From positions 1 through 42,209 of the forward strand of contig NVVD01000006.1 in the NCBI GenBank assembly GCA_002402105.1: a stretch of 42,209 bases of DNA, written 5' to 3'. Shown here one piece after another: positions 16,419 through 24,410 of the stretch. The first letter of the stretch is position 1. Each line of letters begins with the position of its first letter. Origin of the DNA: Candidatus Cloacimonadota bacterium (GTDB lineage: Bacteria > Muiribacteriota > UBA6191). The translations under genes and the position numbers were made by a program. Below the pieces are notes generated by a model. The model ran no database searches, had not been told where the DNA came from, and was given only the letters and a program-made list of their open reading frames with translations.

Positions 16419-16446
16419 GTAATAATACATAATTGATTTAAAATAT

Positions 16447-16475
16447 ATATTATATGTAAGTTATATTAAATGCAA
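16447..16475 (-). promoter_or_regulatory. Candidate peroxiredoxin promoter
   Basis: On the minus strand, TTGCAT (16470-16475), a 17-base spacer and TAATAT (16447-16452). The predicted start near 16440 would place the inverted repeat at 16397-16418 inside the untranslated leader. Confidence 0.4.
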
Positions 16476-16546
16476 TAAAGAATACATATTTATTTACTAT
16501 TCTATTTTTAGAATTAATCTAAATTACTTCTAAAAGTAACAATAAC

Positions 16547-16575
16547 TTGTTAAAATTTGATTATATTGGTATATA
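16547..16575 (+). promoter_or_regulatory. Candidate kamA operon promoter
   Basis: TTGTTA (16547-16552), a 17-base spacer and TATATA (16570-16575), with an expected start site near 16582. This is directly at a 16-base palindrome. Confidence 0.45.
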
Positions 16576-16582
16576 CGAAGTG

Positions 16583-16598
16583 TGAATGAGCTCATTCA
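16583..16598. promoter_or_regulatory. 16-base perfect palindrome at the predicted kamA start site
   Basis: TGAATGAGCTCATTCA reads identically on both strands and lies just after the candidate -10 box, where a bound repressor would block initiation. It is the only long GC-containing palindrome in this AT-rich region. Confidence 0.5.
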
Positions 16599-16653
16599 TG
16601 TTAAACAAAAACTTTCATTTCCTTTTCCTTGATAAATATTAAGGTGCAATATA

Positions 16654-17832
16654 GTGGAGACTATAAATCATATGAAAAAAGAAACAGAAAATTCAGTACA
16701 GGTTGGACGCTTAAAATTTATATCACATTCAAGAAATATTTGGGAAGAAACTCCCGAAGAAGACTGGAATAATTGGATGTGGCAACAAAGCAAGCGTGTA
16801 AAGACTCTACAAGCATGTGAAAAGGTTATAAACCTTTCAGAAGGAGAAGTTAAAGCATTTAAAGAATCAGCAGATAAATTTAATGTTGGTATTACTCCGT
16901 ATTATGCGAGTTTGATGGATAAAGATGATGTAAACTGTCCTATTAGACAGCAATCTGTTCCTCAGGTTGGAGAGTTATTAACTTTTCCAGAAGACATGGC
17001 TGACCCTTTAAATGAAGAAGGAGATATGCCAACTCCTTGCATTACTCATAGATATCCAGATAGAGTTTTATTTTATGTAACTCATAATTGCCCTGTTTAT
17101 TGTCGTCATTGTACTCGTAAAAGAAAAGTAGCTGATCCTAGTTCTGCAACTATGACCAAACAACTAGAAGATGCTTTTTTATATATTGAAGCTCACCCAG
17201 AAATTAGAGATATTGTTATTTCTGGTGGAGACCCTTTAAGTTTATCAGATAAAAAATTAGATATGATTTTAACAAGGTTAAGATCAATTCCTCATATTGA
17301 AATATTTAGATTAGGTACAAGAAATTTGGTTACTTTACCTCAACGTGTGACTGATGAATTTTGTGAAATGTTAAAAAAACATCAGCCTGTTTATGTTAAT
17401 ACTCATTTTAATCATCCAAAAGAATGTACCTATGAAGCTTACATAGCATGTAAAAAGCTTGCAGATGCTGGTTGTGTTATAGGTAACCAAACAGTTTTAT
17501 TAAAGGGTGTTAATGATGACCCTAAAATAATGATGGAGTTAAATCATAAGTTACTTGCTATGAGGGTACGACCATATTATATATATCAATGTGACTTATC
17601 AGAGGGTATTTCTCATTTTCGTACAAGTATAGAAGATGGTATTAATATCATTGAGCACTTAAGAGGTCATACCTCTGGTCTTGCTAATCCTACTTTTGTT
17701 GTTGATGCTCCAGGCGGTGGTGGTAAAATACCTTTATTGCCAGAGTATTTAGTGAAAAAAGAAGGTCGTAAGTACACTCTAAGAAACTATGAAAATAAAG
17801 AGTTTGTTTATACAGAGCCAGAGCTTAAGTAG
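16654..17832 (+). CDS. kamA: L-lysine 2,3-aminomutase (radical SAM)
   Basis: It interconverts L-alpha-lysine and L-beta-lysine using a 4Fe-4S cluster, SAM and PLP. The cluster cysteines are Cys146, Cys150 and Cys153 (NCPVYCRHCTRKRK); SGGDPLSLSD is at 190-199; the PLP lysine is Lys358 in DAPGGGGKIP. Asp314 (YQCDLSEG) and Asp351 match the two Asp (293 and 330 in the clostridial enzyme) that hold the lysine side-chain amine, favouring lysine over glutamate as substrate. The GTG at 16654 is preceded by AAGGTG; ATG 16672 is an alternative. No beta-lysine acetyltransferase (ablB) or epmA is adjacent; instead mqnB and mqnD follow. Roles in osmolyte synthesis, lysine catabolism or EF-P modification are all open. 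Confidence 0.9.
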   Translation: METINHMKKETENSVQVGRLKFISHSRNIWEETPEEDWNNWMWQQSKRVKTLQACEKVINLSEGEVKAFKESADKFNVGITPYYASLMDKDDVNCPIRQQSVPQVGELLTFPEDMADPLNEEGDMPTPCITHRYPDRVLFYVTHNCPVYCRHCTRKRKVADPSSATMTKQLEDAFLYIEAHPEIRDIVISGGDPLSLSDKKLDMILTRLRSIPHIEIFRLGTRNLVTLPQRVTDEFCEMLKKHQPVYVNTHFNHPKECTYEAYIACKKLADAGCVIGNQTVLLKGVNDDPKIMMELNHKLLAMRVRPYYIYQCDLSEGISHFRTSIEDGINIIEHLRGHTSGLANPTFVVDAPGGGGKIPLLPEYLVKKEGRKYTLRNYENKEFVYTEPELK

Positions 17833-17838
17833 TTTAAA

Positions 17839-18537
17839 ATGAAGAAAAAATATCTTATTCTTGCACCTACTCCATGGGAGCTTGAACCTATTTTAGATGT
17901 ATTTACACCCTATATGAGTATAAATAAACACCCTTTTAAGGTTCATATGTGCAGAGATGGAGATGTTGAATTAAATATTTTTTCTTCTGGAATTGGTGTG
18001 GCTTCAACAGCTTTTGCTGTTGGCTATGCTTTTCAAAATCTTCATGTTTCAGAACTTATTTTAATAGGTTTTGGAGGAATAATTTCTAAACATGAAAACT
18101 TACTTGGTAAAATAGTGATTGCTAAAAGTGATCGCTATTTAAAATTTGGGGCAAAAACAAATGATGGTTTTGATGATTTATCTATTAAATATGATTTATT
18201 AGATGGGCATCATAATAAACCCCCCTTTCATTTTGATTCTCACTTATGGATGAAAGATAAATATCAACATTTACATTTTGGTACCTGTGATGAATTAAGT
18301 ACTACGCAAGATGACCTCGATTTTATATCTAGGGTATATCCTGATATTGCAATTGAAAGTATGGAAGGTGCTGCTTTGGCTCAAATTGCTAATTTATATG
18401 GCACAAACTGTATACAAGCAAGAGCAATAACTAACTTGATTGCCAATAGAGATATAAATACTTGGCTTATAAAAGAGGCTAAACAATCTATTAAAGATTT
18501 TTGTATACAATTATTAAGTCATTGGAAAACTCTGTGA
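17839..18537 (+). CDS. mqnB: Futalosine hydrolase
   Basis: MqnB removes the adenine-type base from futalosine to give dehypoxanthine futalosine in the alternative menaquinone pathway. The 232-residue protein has the nucleoside phosphorylase/MTAN fold: GIGVASTAFAVGYAF near 51-65 is the substrate-binding glycine region, and ESMEGAALAQIANLYG near 174-189 holds the purine- and ribose-binding Glu. The NLIANRD...W tail is typical of MqnB rather than MTA/SAH nucleosidase, and the neighbour mqnD supports it. The start is 6 bases after the kamA stop without a strong ribosome-binding site, so translation is probably coupled. Its stop overlaps the mqnD start (GTGA). Confidence 0.88.
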   Translation: MKKKYLILAPTPWELEPILDVFTPYMSINKHPFKVHMCRDGDVELNIFSSGIGVASTAFAVGYAFQNLHVSELILIGFGGIISKHENLLGKIVIAKSDRYLKFGAKTNDGFDDLSIKYDLLDGHHNKPPFHFDSHLWMKDKYQHLHFGTCDELSTTQDDLDFISRVYPDIAIESMEGAALAQIANLYGTNCIQARAITNLIANRDINTWLIKEAKQSIKDFCIQLLSHWKTL

Positions 18538-19295
18538 ATTTAGCGATTTCACCCTGTCCTAATGATACTTTTATTTTTTATGCTATTTTACATAAAAAAA
18601 TAAAACTTAGTTTTGATATCAATGTAGAGTATGAAGATATAGCAACTTTAAACCAATGGGCATTAGAGCAAAAGTTTGATTTTATAAAACTGTCTTTTGG
18701 TTGTTATCCTTATATTAAAGATAATTATGGCTATTTACAATCTGGTGCAGCTTTAGGTCATGGTTGTGGTCCTTTACTTTTATCTAAAACAAAAAATATA
18801 GATATTAATAGTAAATCTTTAGTTTCTATTCCAGGTCAATATACTACTGCAAATTTATTATTGAGTTTTTTTTACCCAAATCTAAATAAAAAAGAAATTT
18901 GTTTATTTTCAGATATTCCTAACCGTTTATTAGATGAAAAAAGTGATTTAGGTTTGGTAATTCATGAAACAAGATTTACCTATCAAAAATTAGGGCTTCA
19001 TAAAATATCCGACTTAGGTGAGTTATGGGAAAAGAAGCAAAATTTACCATTGCCTCTTGGTGGTATTTTTTATAAAAAATCTATTGCTTTAAAATATATT
19101 GAAGAGATGGAGCAAGCTATTGTACAAAGTATTGATTATGCTTGGGGTCATCAAAAAGAAGTATTAAGCTTTTGTAAAAAATACGCTCAAGAAATGAATG
19201 AAGAAGTTATGTTACAACATATCAAATTGTATGTTAATGAATATTCTTTGAATTTGGGTAAATTAGGTAATGAGGCTATTTCAAAACTATTCTAG
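18534..19295 (+). CDS. mqnD: 1,4-dihydroxy-6-naphthoate synthase
   Basis: MqnD converts cyclic dehypoxanthine futalosine to 1,4-dihydroxy-6-naphthoate, a late ring-forming step of the futalosine menaquinone route. The diagnostic N-terminal SPCPNDTFIFYAIL and the periplasmic-binding-protein-like fold (LGHGCGPLL, PGQYTTANLLL, LGLVIHETRFTY) are all present. I choose GTG at 18534, which overlaps the mqnB stop as GTGA and matches the family's N-terminus (253 residues); the longer frame from TTG 18501 would add 11 residues inside mqnB. It ends 9 bases inside the convergent SUMF1-like gene. mqnA, mqnC and mqnE must be elsewhere. Confidence 0.9.
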   Translation: MNLAISPCPNDTFIFYAILHKKIKLSFDINVEYEDIATLNQWALEQKFDFIKLSFGCYPYIKDNYGYLQSGAALGHGCGPLLLSKTKNIDINSKSLVSIPGQYTTANLLLSFFYPNLNKKEICLFSDIPNRLLDEKSDLGLVIHETRFTYQKLGLHKISDLGELWEKKQNLPLPLGGIFYKKSIALKYIEEMEQAIVQSIDYAWGHQKEVLSFCKKYAQEMNEEVMLQHIKLYVNEYSLNLGKLGNEAISKLF

Positions 19296-20936
19296 TTCTT
19301 GATCTAGTTCTTCAATTTTCTTTTCAAATTCACTTGAACTTGGGTTTAAATTAAATACATTTTCGCCAAGTTCAATTTTCATTTTAAGGTTATTTAAAAA
19401 GTCGTTATAATAATAATTGTTAATTGAATCTATTTTAAAATTTGGTACTTCATTTGATGTTTTAACACATCTAAAATTTGCTCTAGTCCATGGCATAGCA
19501 ACAATTTTACGTGACAAATTAGTTTTGTAATCACTCAGTTGAAATGGGCCTTTAATATATCTGAAAATACCTTTTTTATTAATAGGATTTTTATAGAATG
19601 TTTGTTCTTTAGAGTAGGTATTAAGATAGTCAAGCATCCATTCTCCCATTTGGTCACTATTTAATTGTAAACCAAAACTTCCGATTAAAGGAGATTTACT
19701 AGGATAATTATTAGACTGTCTGTTTCCTTTTATAGCTCTCTCCCATTGTGCTTCGGTGGGTAAATTTTTATCAATTGCTAAACAATAGTTGTTAGCTTCT
19801 TTATAGGATAAGCGAGCTAATAGGCTTGGGTTTGTTAGCTCACTATTTGAGAAAGGTATAATTAGGGTTAAATCTTTTTGTTTTTTAACAGTAAGTATAT
19901 CTTTAATTGTTATTAGTTTTTCATCTATATGAAAAGCATCTAAATAAGTTAGATTATTTTTAGACAAGTTTTTTGCGCTATTAGCTGAAAATAAAAACAT
20001 TCCGTAAGGAATAGAGATCATGTTTGTTATTGTTCTAGTTTTAACTTCTGAAACAGACTTTTTTCTTTTATCAAATTCACTTAATAATAACTTTTTAAGA
20101 TATAGTTTTTGTTTTTCTGCATCACGTCTTTTTTCTTTATTTTTCAGGTTTTTGACTATGCTTTTCTTTTTAATTCTAATAAAATCTTTATTAGAGATAT
20201 TGTCTTGAAATGCTAGTGCTTTTAAATCTTCTGGTGCCATTTCTTTGAGAGTAGACCCTTCAAATGTATCAGAGTGAGTTCGAGCACATCTAAAACCAAT
20301 GTTTTTAAGAGTATTTTCATTAGGATAAACACCCTGAAATGAGCCGACTTTAATTTGATCGATTGAAGATAGGTAACTACCTCCATAAACTATTTTTTTG
20401 TCTTTCTTTTTTGATACCCAGTTAGAGGTCCATTCAGCTATATTACCAGCTAAATTGAATACACCTTTTAAAGAGGCGAATTGTTTAAACTGATGAACCT
20501 TTAATGGAAATTTAGGTCGGTATCCTTCTGTGATAAAAGGAGCTTTTTGATAAGAAGGAAACTCGTTTCCAAATGGAAAGTTTTGAACACTTTCTCCTTG
20601 TGAGGCAAAAATTAACTCTGCATAACTAGGTAATCTTTTACCTTGAAATCTACAAAATAAATTAGATTCATACCAATCTATGCCAACAAGAGCTTGGTCA
20701 TTATGATTGTAACCTTCGATGTTCATATAAGTTGGAAATTTAAATTTAGATATTTTTAAAAATTTTTTGTACTCTTGATTATTAACTTCAAAAGTATCCA
20801 AAAAAAATGGTTTAATTTCACGAAACTTACCTTTAATTAATACTCTTCCTTCTTTAAAGAACACTTCTTCACTACAAAAAATTGAAAAATTAGATAAAAT
20901 AAAAAAAGTTAAAAAGTATTGTAAAACTATGCCCAT
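19287..20936 (-). CDS. Exported protein with two SUMF1/FGE-type domains
   Basis: A 549-residue protein with a signal peptide (hydrophobic 6-20). Two copies of the formylglycine-generating-enzyme (SUMF1) fold are seen. Copy 1 (about 40-220) has VNNQEYKKFL, GKRLPSYAELIFAS, GNIAEWTSNW, VYGGSYLSS and NIGFRCAR. Copy 2 (about 310-500) has EANNYCLAIDKNLPTEAQWERA, GEWMLDYL and ANFRCV. A Lys-rich linker (about 240-300) joins them. The paired active-site Cys of true formylglycine-generating enzymes is not evident, so a binding or structural role is more likely. It overlaps the K+ channel stop by 10 bases. The C-terminus is a charged helix. Confidence 0.8.
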   Translation of the reverse strand: MGIVLQYFLTFFILSNFSIFCSEEVFFKEGRVLIKGKFREIKPFFLDTFEVNNQEYKKFLKISKFKFPTYMNIEGYNHNDQALVGIDWYESNLFCRFQGKRLPSYAELIFASQGESVQNFPFGNEFPSYQKAPFITEGYRPKFPLKVHQFKQFASLKGVFNLAGNIAEWTSNWVSKKKDKKIVYGGSYLSSIDQIKVGSFQGVYPNENTLKNIGFRCARTHSDTFEGSTLKEMAPEDLKALAFQDNISNKDFIRIKKKSIVKNLKNKEKRRDAEKQKLYLKKLLLSEFDKRKKSVSEVKTRTITNMISIPYGMFLFSANSAKNLSKNNLTYLDAFHIDEKLITIKDILTVKKQKDLTLIIPFSNSELTNPSLLARLSYKEANNYCLAIDKNLPTEAQWERAIKGNRQSNNYPSKSPLIGSFGLQLNSDQMGEWMLDYLNTYSKEQTFYKNPINKKGIFRYIKGPFQLSDYKTNLSRKIVAMPWTRANFRCVKTSNEVPNFKIDSINNYYYNDFLNNLKMKIELGENVFNLNPSSSEFEKKIEELDQELE

Positions 20937-21973
20937 AAATCTTTTCGTGTGGTGCTAAGGTATAAAATATTATCGTCTATATCCATTACTAAACTATGAT
21001 CAACAGTTATTGCCTGATTTTTTTTAACCAAACCAATAACCGTTAACTTTGAACTTGTATTTGTGAATTTTTTTGCAATGTCACCAAATAATTTTTTATC
21101 ATATGAGCTTGGAACAGAATCTATATAAAATTGAACCCCAGCTGCATTGCTCAATAAGTCTCTAATAATAGGGTTGATACCATTAGAAGCAATTCCTTGG
21201 ACTATCAGACCAGCTAATAGAGCTTCTGTGACAATAACTTCGTTTGCTCCTGCTTGATAGAAGTTTGCTTCATTTGATGGGTCAACACATTCAGCAAGAA
21301 TATACGAATTAATTTCACCAAGAGCTTTTTTGGCGTTTAAAATTCTCATTAAAGTAATGCCATCTGACTCAGAGTTACTATGGTCATCGACTAATACAAT
21401 TATTTTTTTTGATTTTTTTATATTAGCTTGCTCTAAAGACTCCGCTTTAGAAGGGTTACCAAATATAAACTGGACATTTTTATCTTTTAAACTAGTAGGA
21501 ATTAAATCTAATTTTGCGCTAACAAAACAAATAGTATTATTTTTTAAGTGATAATCAAGTTGAAGCTCCATGACTATTTTTAACATGGCACTTTCACCAG
21601 GATATCCCAAAATAAGAATGTGATTAGTATCTTCCATTTTTAATAACCCTCTCTCTTTTTTTGACCTTTTAGTTAAATGGTCTTGAATTTTATCTAAAAA
21701 TATTGCTAAACAAGCAATACCAAGCAGCATAGTTGGTATACCAATCATAAAGCGGCCAGCTGTAGATTGAGGATATAAATCTCCATAACCTACTGTTGTC
21801 ATAGTAACTACTGACCACCAGATACAATCTAAAATTGTTAAATTTTCATGGCTAGCGCTCTCAAAGTAATAGAAACCAGCACTAGATAAAATAATAAGTA
21901 AAATTAACCAAACAAAAATTAAATAAGATTGACTGTCGGATTTCTTTTTTATCAAATCTAAAAATGCAAACAT
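20927..21973 (-). CDS. Two-TM potassium channel with cytoplasmic RCK (TrkA-N) domain
   Basis: A 348-residue channel subunit. TM1 is at about 17-37, the selectivity filter TVGYGD at 60-65, and TM2 at about 74-96. The RCK Rossmann domain begins at about 112 (ILILGYPGES, where the glycine-rich loop lacks the usual GxGxxG), and an RCK-C-like segment lies at about 280-348. It resembles MthK/Kch-type channels, with tetramers gated by ligand binding to RCK domains. GGAG precedes the ATG. The next gene, the SUMF1-domain protein, starts inside its last codons. Ligand unknown. Confidence 0.92.
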   Translation of the reverse strand: MFAFLDLIKKKSDSQSYLIFVWLILLIILSSAGFYYFESASHENLTILDCIWWSVVTMTTVGYGDLYPQSTAGRFMIGIPTMLLGIACLAIFLDKIQDHLTKRSKKERGLLKMEDTNHILILGYPGESAMLKIVMELQLDYHLKNNTICFVSAKLDLIPTSLKDKNVQFIFGNPSKAESLEQANIKKSKKIIVLVDDHSNSESDGITLMRILNAKKALGEINSYILAECVDPSNEANFYQAGANEVIVTEALLAGLIVQGIASNGINPIIRDLLSNAAGVQFYIDSVPSSYDKKLFGDIAKKFTNTSSKLTVIGLVKKNQAITVDHSLVMDIDDNILYLSTTRKDLWA

Positions 21974-22000
21974 AAAGGGTTTACTCCAATGCTTAGAATG

Positions 22001-22049
22001 TCCAAATTATAATAGTTTTTAGTATATACCATTTCAATCATAATTTGGA
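22001..22049. promoter_or_regulatory. Inverted repeat spanning the divergent channel/rlmI promoters
   Basis: TCCAAATTAT (22001-22010) and ATAATTTGGA (22040-22049) are exact 10-base arms separated by 29 bases. One arm overlaps the -10 box of the channel promoter; the other overlaps the -35 box of the rlmI promoter. AGTATATAC also occurs twice here, at 22021-22029 and 22064-22072. Confidence 0.4.
22009..22037 (-). promoter_or_regulatory. Candidate promoter of the potassium channel gene
   Basis: On the minus strand, TTGAAA (22032-22037), a 17-base spacer and TATTAT (22009-22014): a good sigma-70-type match about 36 bases before the ATG. Confidence 0.5.
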
Positions 22050-22073
22050 TTATTTTAAATTTGAGTATATACT
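22045..22073 (+). promoter_or_regulatory. Candidate promoter of the RlmI-like gene
   Basis: TTGGAT (22045-22050), a 17-base spacer and TATACT (22068-22073), about 50 bases before the TTG start of the methyltransferase gene. Confidence 0.45.
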
Positions 22074-22126
22074 AATTTTTTAACATTTAGAACCTAAATG
22101 ATTAGTAAGCACAATCGGAGAATATT

Positions 22127-23332
22127 TTGCGCGACTCAAGATTTAAAAGATACCAAATTAACAAAAAAGCAACTCGTGGAATCATAAAAAAGCACCCTTG
22201 GATTTTTTCAGGAAATCTATCTAGTGCTGCTGATGGTTTTAAAGATGGTGAATACTTAAAACTTTATGATGGTGAAAATAATTTAATTGCCTTTGGTATT
22301 TTATCTCGTGATGAGAAAATAGCAATACGAATATTTCATTTTGGCGAAACTCTTAAAAATAGATTCTTTTTTAAAAAGTTAAGAGATATTTGGATAAAAA
22401 AAGATAAACTAAGTGATGAAACAAATGCGATGAGATTTATCAATGGGGAGTCTGATCAAATTCCTGGTATAAATGTTGATTTGTACAATGATGTAGCAAT
22501 TGTGGCTTATAGCTCACCTTCTTTGTATCGTTTGGCAAGATTAGTTTCTTTTTTATTACCACAAATTTTACCAGAGCATTTAGCAAAACATATTTTAGTG
22601 AAGGGTAACAGGACAACAGGTTCTCGCATTGACTTTAAACCAAATAGATGGGTTCGTGGTACTTCTCAATCTGATGTTGAAATTTTTGAAGGAAAAAGTA
22701 AATTTATAGTACATCCAAATAACTCTCAAAACTGTGGTTTTTTTATGGATTTACGTGGTGCAAGGCGTGAAATAACAAAGCATAATTTTAATGGAATGAA
22801 AGTATTAAACCTATTTTCATATACAGGTGCCTTTTCTATTTTGTTACAAAAATTAGGTGCAAGAGAAGTTATATCTGTTGAAAGTAGTCGTTCTGCAATT
22901 CAAATGCACGAAGCTAATATAAAACTAAATAATTTAGACGAGAGTATGCAAAATATTATTTGTTCAGATGTTCAACAATATTTATCTGGCCTCAACGAAG
23001 ACGAAAAGTTTGACTTTATTATTTTTGACCCGACTTCTATGACTTCAAGTCGAAATAAAGTAGAGCAAGCCTTAGAAAAACACTCTGTTTATTACACACT
23101 AGCTTTAAAGCATCTAAACTCAGAGTCTTTATGGTTGGCTTGTGCTAGATCACAGCAAGTTCCGAAAGATAAATTTTTACAAACGATTGGTCAAGTTTCT
23201 AAAAGTATTATAGGTAAAGGTAACACTCAAATTGTAAGTGATATTAAAGAAGAGCTTGATTATAATGTGCCAGGTAATTTTCCTGAAGGACATTATTTGA
23301 AACAAGTTTTATTTAGTAATTTTAAACTATAA
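22127..23332 (+). CDS. RlmI/RlmK-like class I rRNA methyltransferase
   Basis: A 401-residue cytoplasmic protein. The N-terminal PUA-like domain (about 1-80; KKHPWIFSGNLSS) binds RNA; a central EEHD-like domain leads to NCGFFMDLRGAR at about 205-216; the Rossmann methyltransferase core has VLNLFSYTGAFSILL, with an Asp-Pro catalytic segment (FDFIIFDPTSMTSS) where the family usually has DPP. A Cys in LWLACARSQ sits where RlmI has its catalytic-type Cys, consistent with 5-methylcytosine formation on 23S rRNA. The start is TTG at 22127, with CGGAG 6 bases upstream. An MauE-Trx gene follows after 11 bases. Confidence 0.87.
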   Translation: MRDSRFKRYQINKKATRGIIKKHPWIFSGNLSSAADGFKDGEYLKLYDGENNLIAFGILSRDEKIAIRIFHFGETLKNRFFFKKLRDIWIKKDKLSDETNAMRFINGESDQIPGINVDLYNDVAIVAYSSPSLYRLARLVSFLLPQILPEHLAKHILVKGNRTTGSRIDFKPNRWVRGTSQSDVEIFEGKSKFIVHPNNSQNCGFFMDLRGARREITKHNFNGMKVLNLFSYTGAFSILLQKLGAREVISVESSRSAIQMHEANIKLNNLDESMQNIICSDVQQYLSGLNEDEKFDFIIFDPTSMTSSRNKVEQALEKHSVYYTLALKHLNSESLWLACARSQQVPKDKFLQTIGQVSKSIIGKGNTQIVSDIKEELDYNVPGNFPEGHYLKQVLFSNFKL

Positions 23333-23343
23333 ATTTAGATGAG

Positions 23344-24189
23344 ATGTTTTTTCAACTTTTGAATATAATTCCTATTTTCTTAGGTTTGATTTTATTATAT
23401 ACAGCTAGTTCTAAAGCTAATTTTAGTAAACCTTTTTTTAATCATTTAAGACGTTCAGGTTTTGAATCAATTCAACTTTGCTCATTATTAGTGTTAATAG
23501 TAGTTTTTATAGAGTCAACCTTAGGCTTTTTGTTGATATTATCCTTTAAAAGCTCTTTGGTTATCTCTTTAACTTTACTTCTTTTTTGTATTTTTACTTT
23601 ATCCTCTATCTATAATAAAAAAAGAGGTTTGATAAATTCTTGCTCATGTTATGGGCAAATGTTGCCTTTAAGCATTGATCAGAGCATAAAGATAAATGTT
23701 TTTTATATGTTAAGTTTGATTGTGTATCGAGTTAATCTAATTGAGGTACAAACTAAGATTAACGATGATATAATATTATATGCTGGAGCCTTTTCAATTT
23801 TTTTAGTGTTTTGTACATCTAGGTCTTCACAAAAGCCCTTTTTTAATTTATCTCCTCTTCAAGTAAATAAAAAAGTTCCTTCGGTAATATCTTCAAATAA
23901 TAAAAACTATATTTTAGCTTTTATGAACCCAGATTGTGAAGATTGTATAAAATGGTTAAAAAGTTTAAAAAATCTACATAATCAAAAAATGAAAATTTTA
24001 GTACTTGTTGCAAAAGAAAGCCCTAAAAATAGATTGTTTTATAAGTATGATTTACAAGTTTTGAAACCTCTATACTATTATTGGCTTGTATACGAGTCCC
24101 CTAGTATATTTTATATAAAAGAGTCTAAAATCAGTCAAAAGTTTGATAATATTGACTCGATTGAGTCATTTTCAAAAATAATTAAGTGA
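23344..24189 (+). CDS. MauE/DoxX-like membrane protein with C-terminal thioredoxin-like domain
   Basis: A 281-residue protein. Four membrane segments (about 4-20, 45-67, 70-90, 115-131) match the MauE/DoxX family, including the loop CSCYG at 100-104. A fifth hydrophobic stretch (143-157) leads to a thioredoxin-like domain (about 185-281) with Cys198-Glu-Asp-Cys201 and YESPSIFYI around the expected cis-Pro strand. In methylamine utilisation MauD and MauE handle periplasmic disulfides; here both functions appear in one chain, suggesting a self-contained electron relay (inference). It follows the RlmI-like gene by 11 bases, probably one transcript. The ribosome-binding site is poor. Confidence 0.75.
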   Translation: MFFQLLNIIPIFLGLILLYTASSKANFSKPFFNHLRRSGFESIQLCSLLVLIVVFIESTLGFLLILSFKSSLVISLTLLLFCIFTLSSIYNKKRGLINSCSCYGQMLPLSIDQSIKINVFYMLSLIVYRVNLIEVQTKINDDIILYAGAFSIFLVFCTSRSSQKPFFNLSPLQVNKKVPSVISSNNKNYILAFMNPDCEDCIKWLKSLKNLHNQKMKILVLVAKESPKNRLFYKYDLQVLKPLYYYWLVYESPSIFYIKESKISQKFDNIDSIESFSKIIK

Positions 24190-24353
24190 CTATAGTTATT
24201 AAAAGTTTTGGCACGACAATTGCCATATACTAATTGAAGACAAAATTACTCAGAATGTTTACCTCAAGTCTTTTACTAGAATTAACCACCTGAATTATTA
24301 TAGTATCACAACTTATTACTATTACTAAATTACTAGTTTTGTTTACTAAAATT

Positions 24354-24410
24354 AAAATCCTCAATCTTATTCGCTTGAATTACTTACTTAAAAAGATTGG
24401 GGATTTTTTT
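24354..24410. terminator. Bidirectional terminator between convergent genes
   Basis: AATCCTCAATCTT (24356-24368) pairs with AAGATTGGGGATT (24393-24405) with one G-T wobble, flanked by A-rich and T-rich runs. The T-run overlaps the stop codon of the minus-strand hydrolase. Confidence 0.8.

Noticed and set aside
16654-17832. Glutamate 2,3-aminomutase
   Set aside because: Both lysine-binding Asp residues (314 and 351) are kept, which argues for lysine as substrate.
17839-18537. MTA/SAH nucleosidase
   Set aside because: The fold is shared, but the C-terminal NLIANRD motif and direct linkage to mqnD point to futalosine hydrolase.
19287-20936. Catalytic formylglycine-generating enzyme for sulfatases
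   Set aside because: The active-site Cys pair is not evident in either copy, and no sulfatase is nearby.
24230-24392. CRISPR-like array
   Set aside because: The recurring TTACT words have no fixed repeat length or unique spacers, and no cas gene is near.
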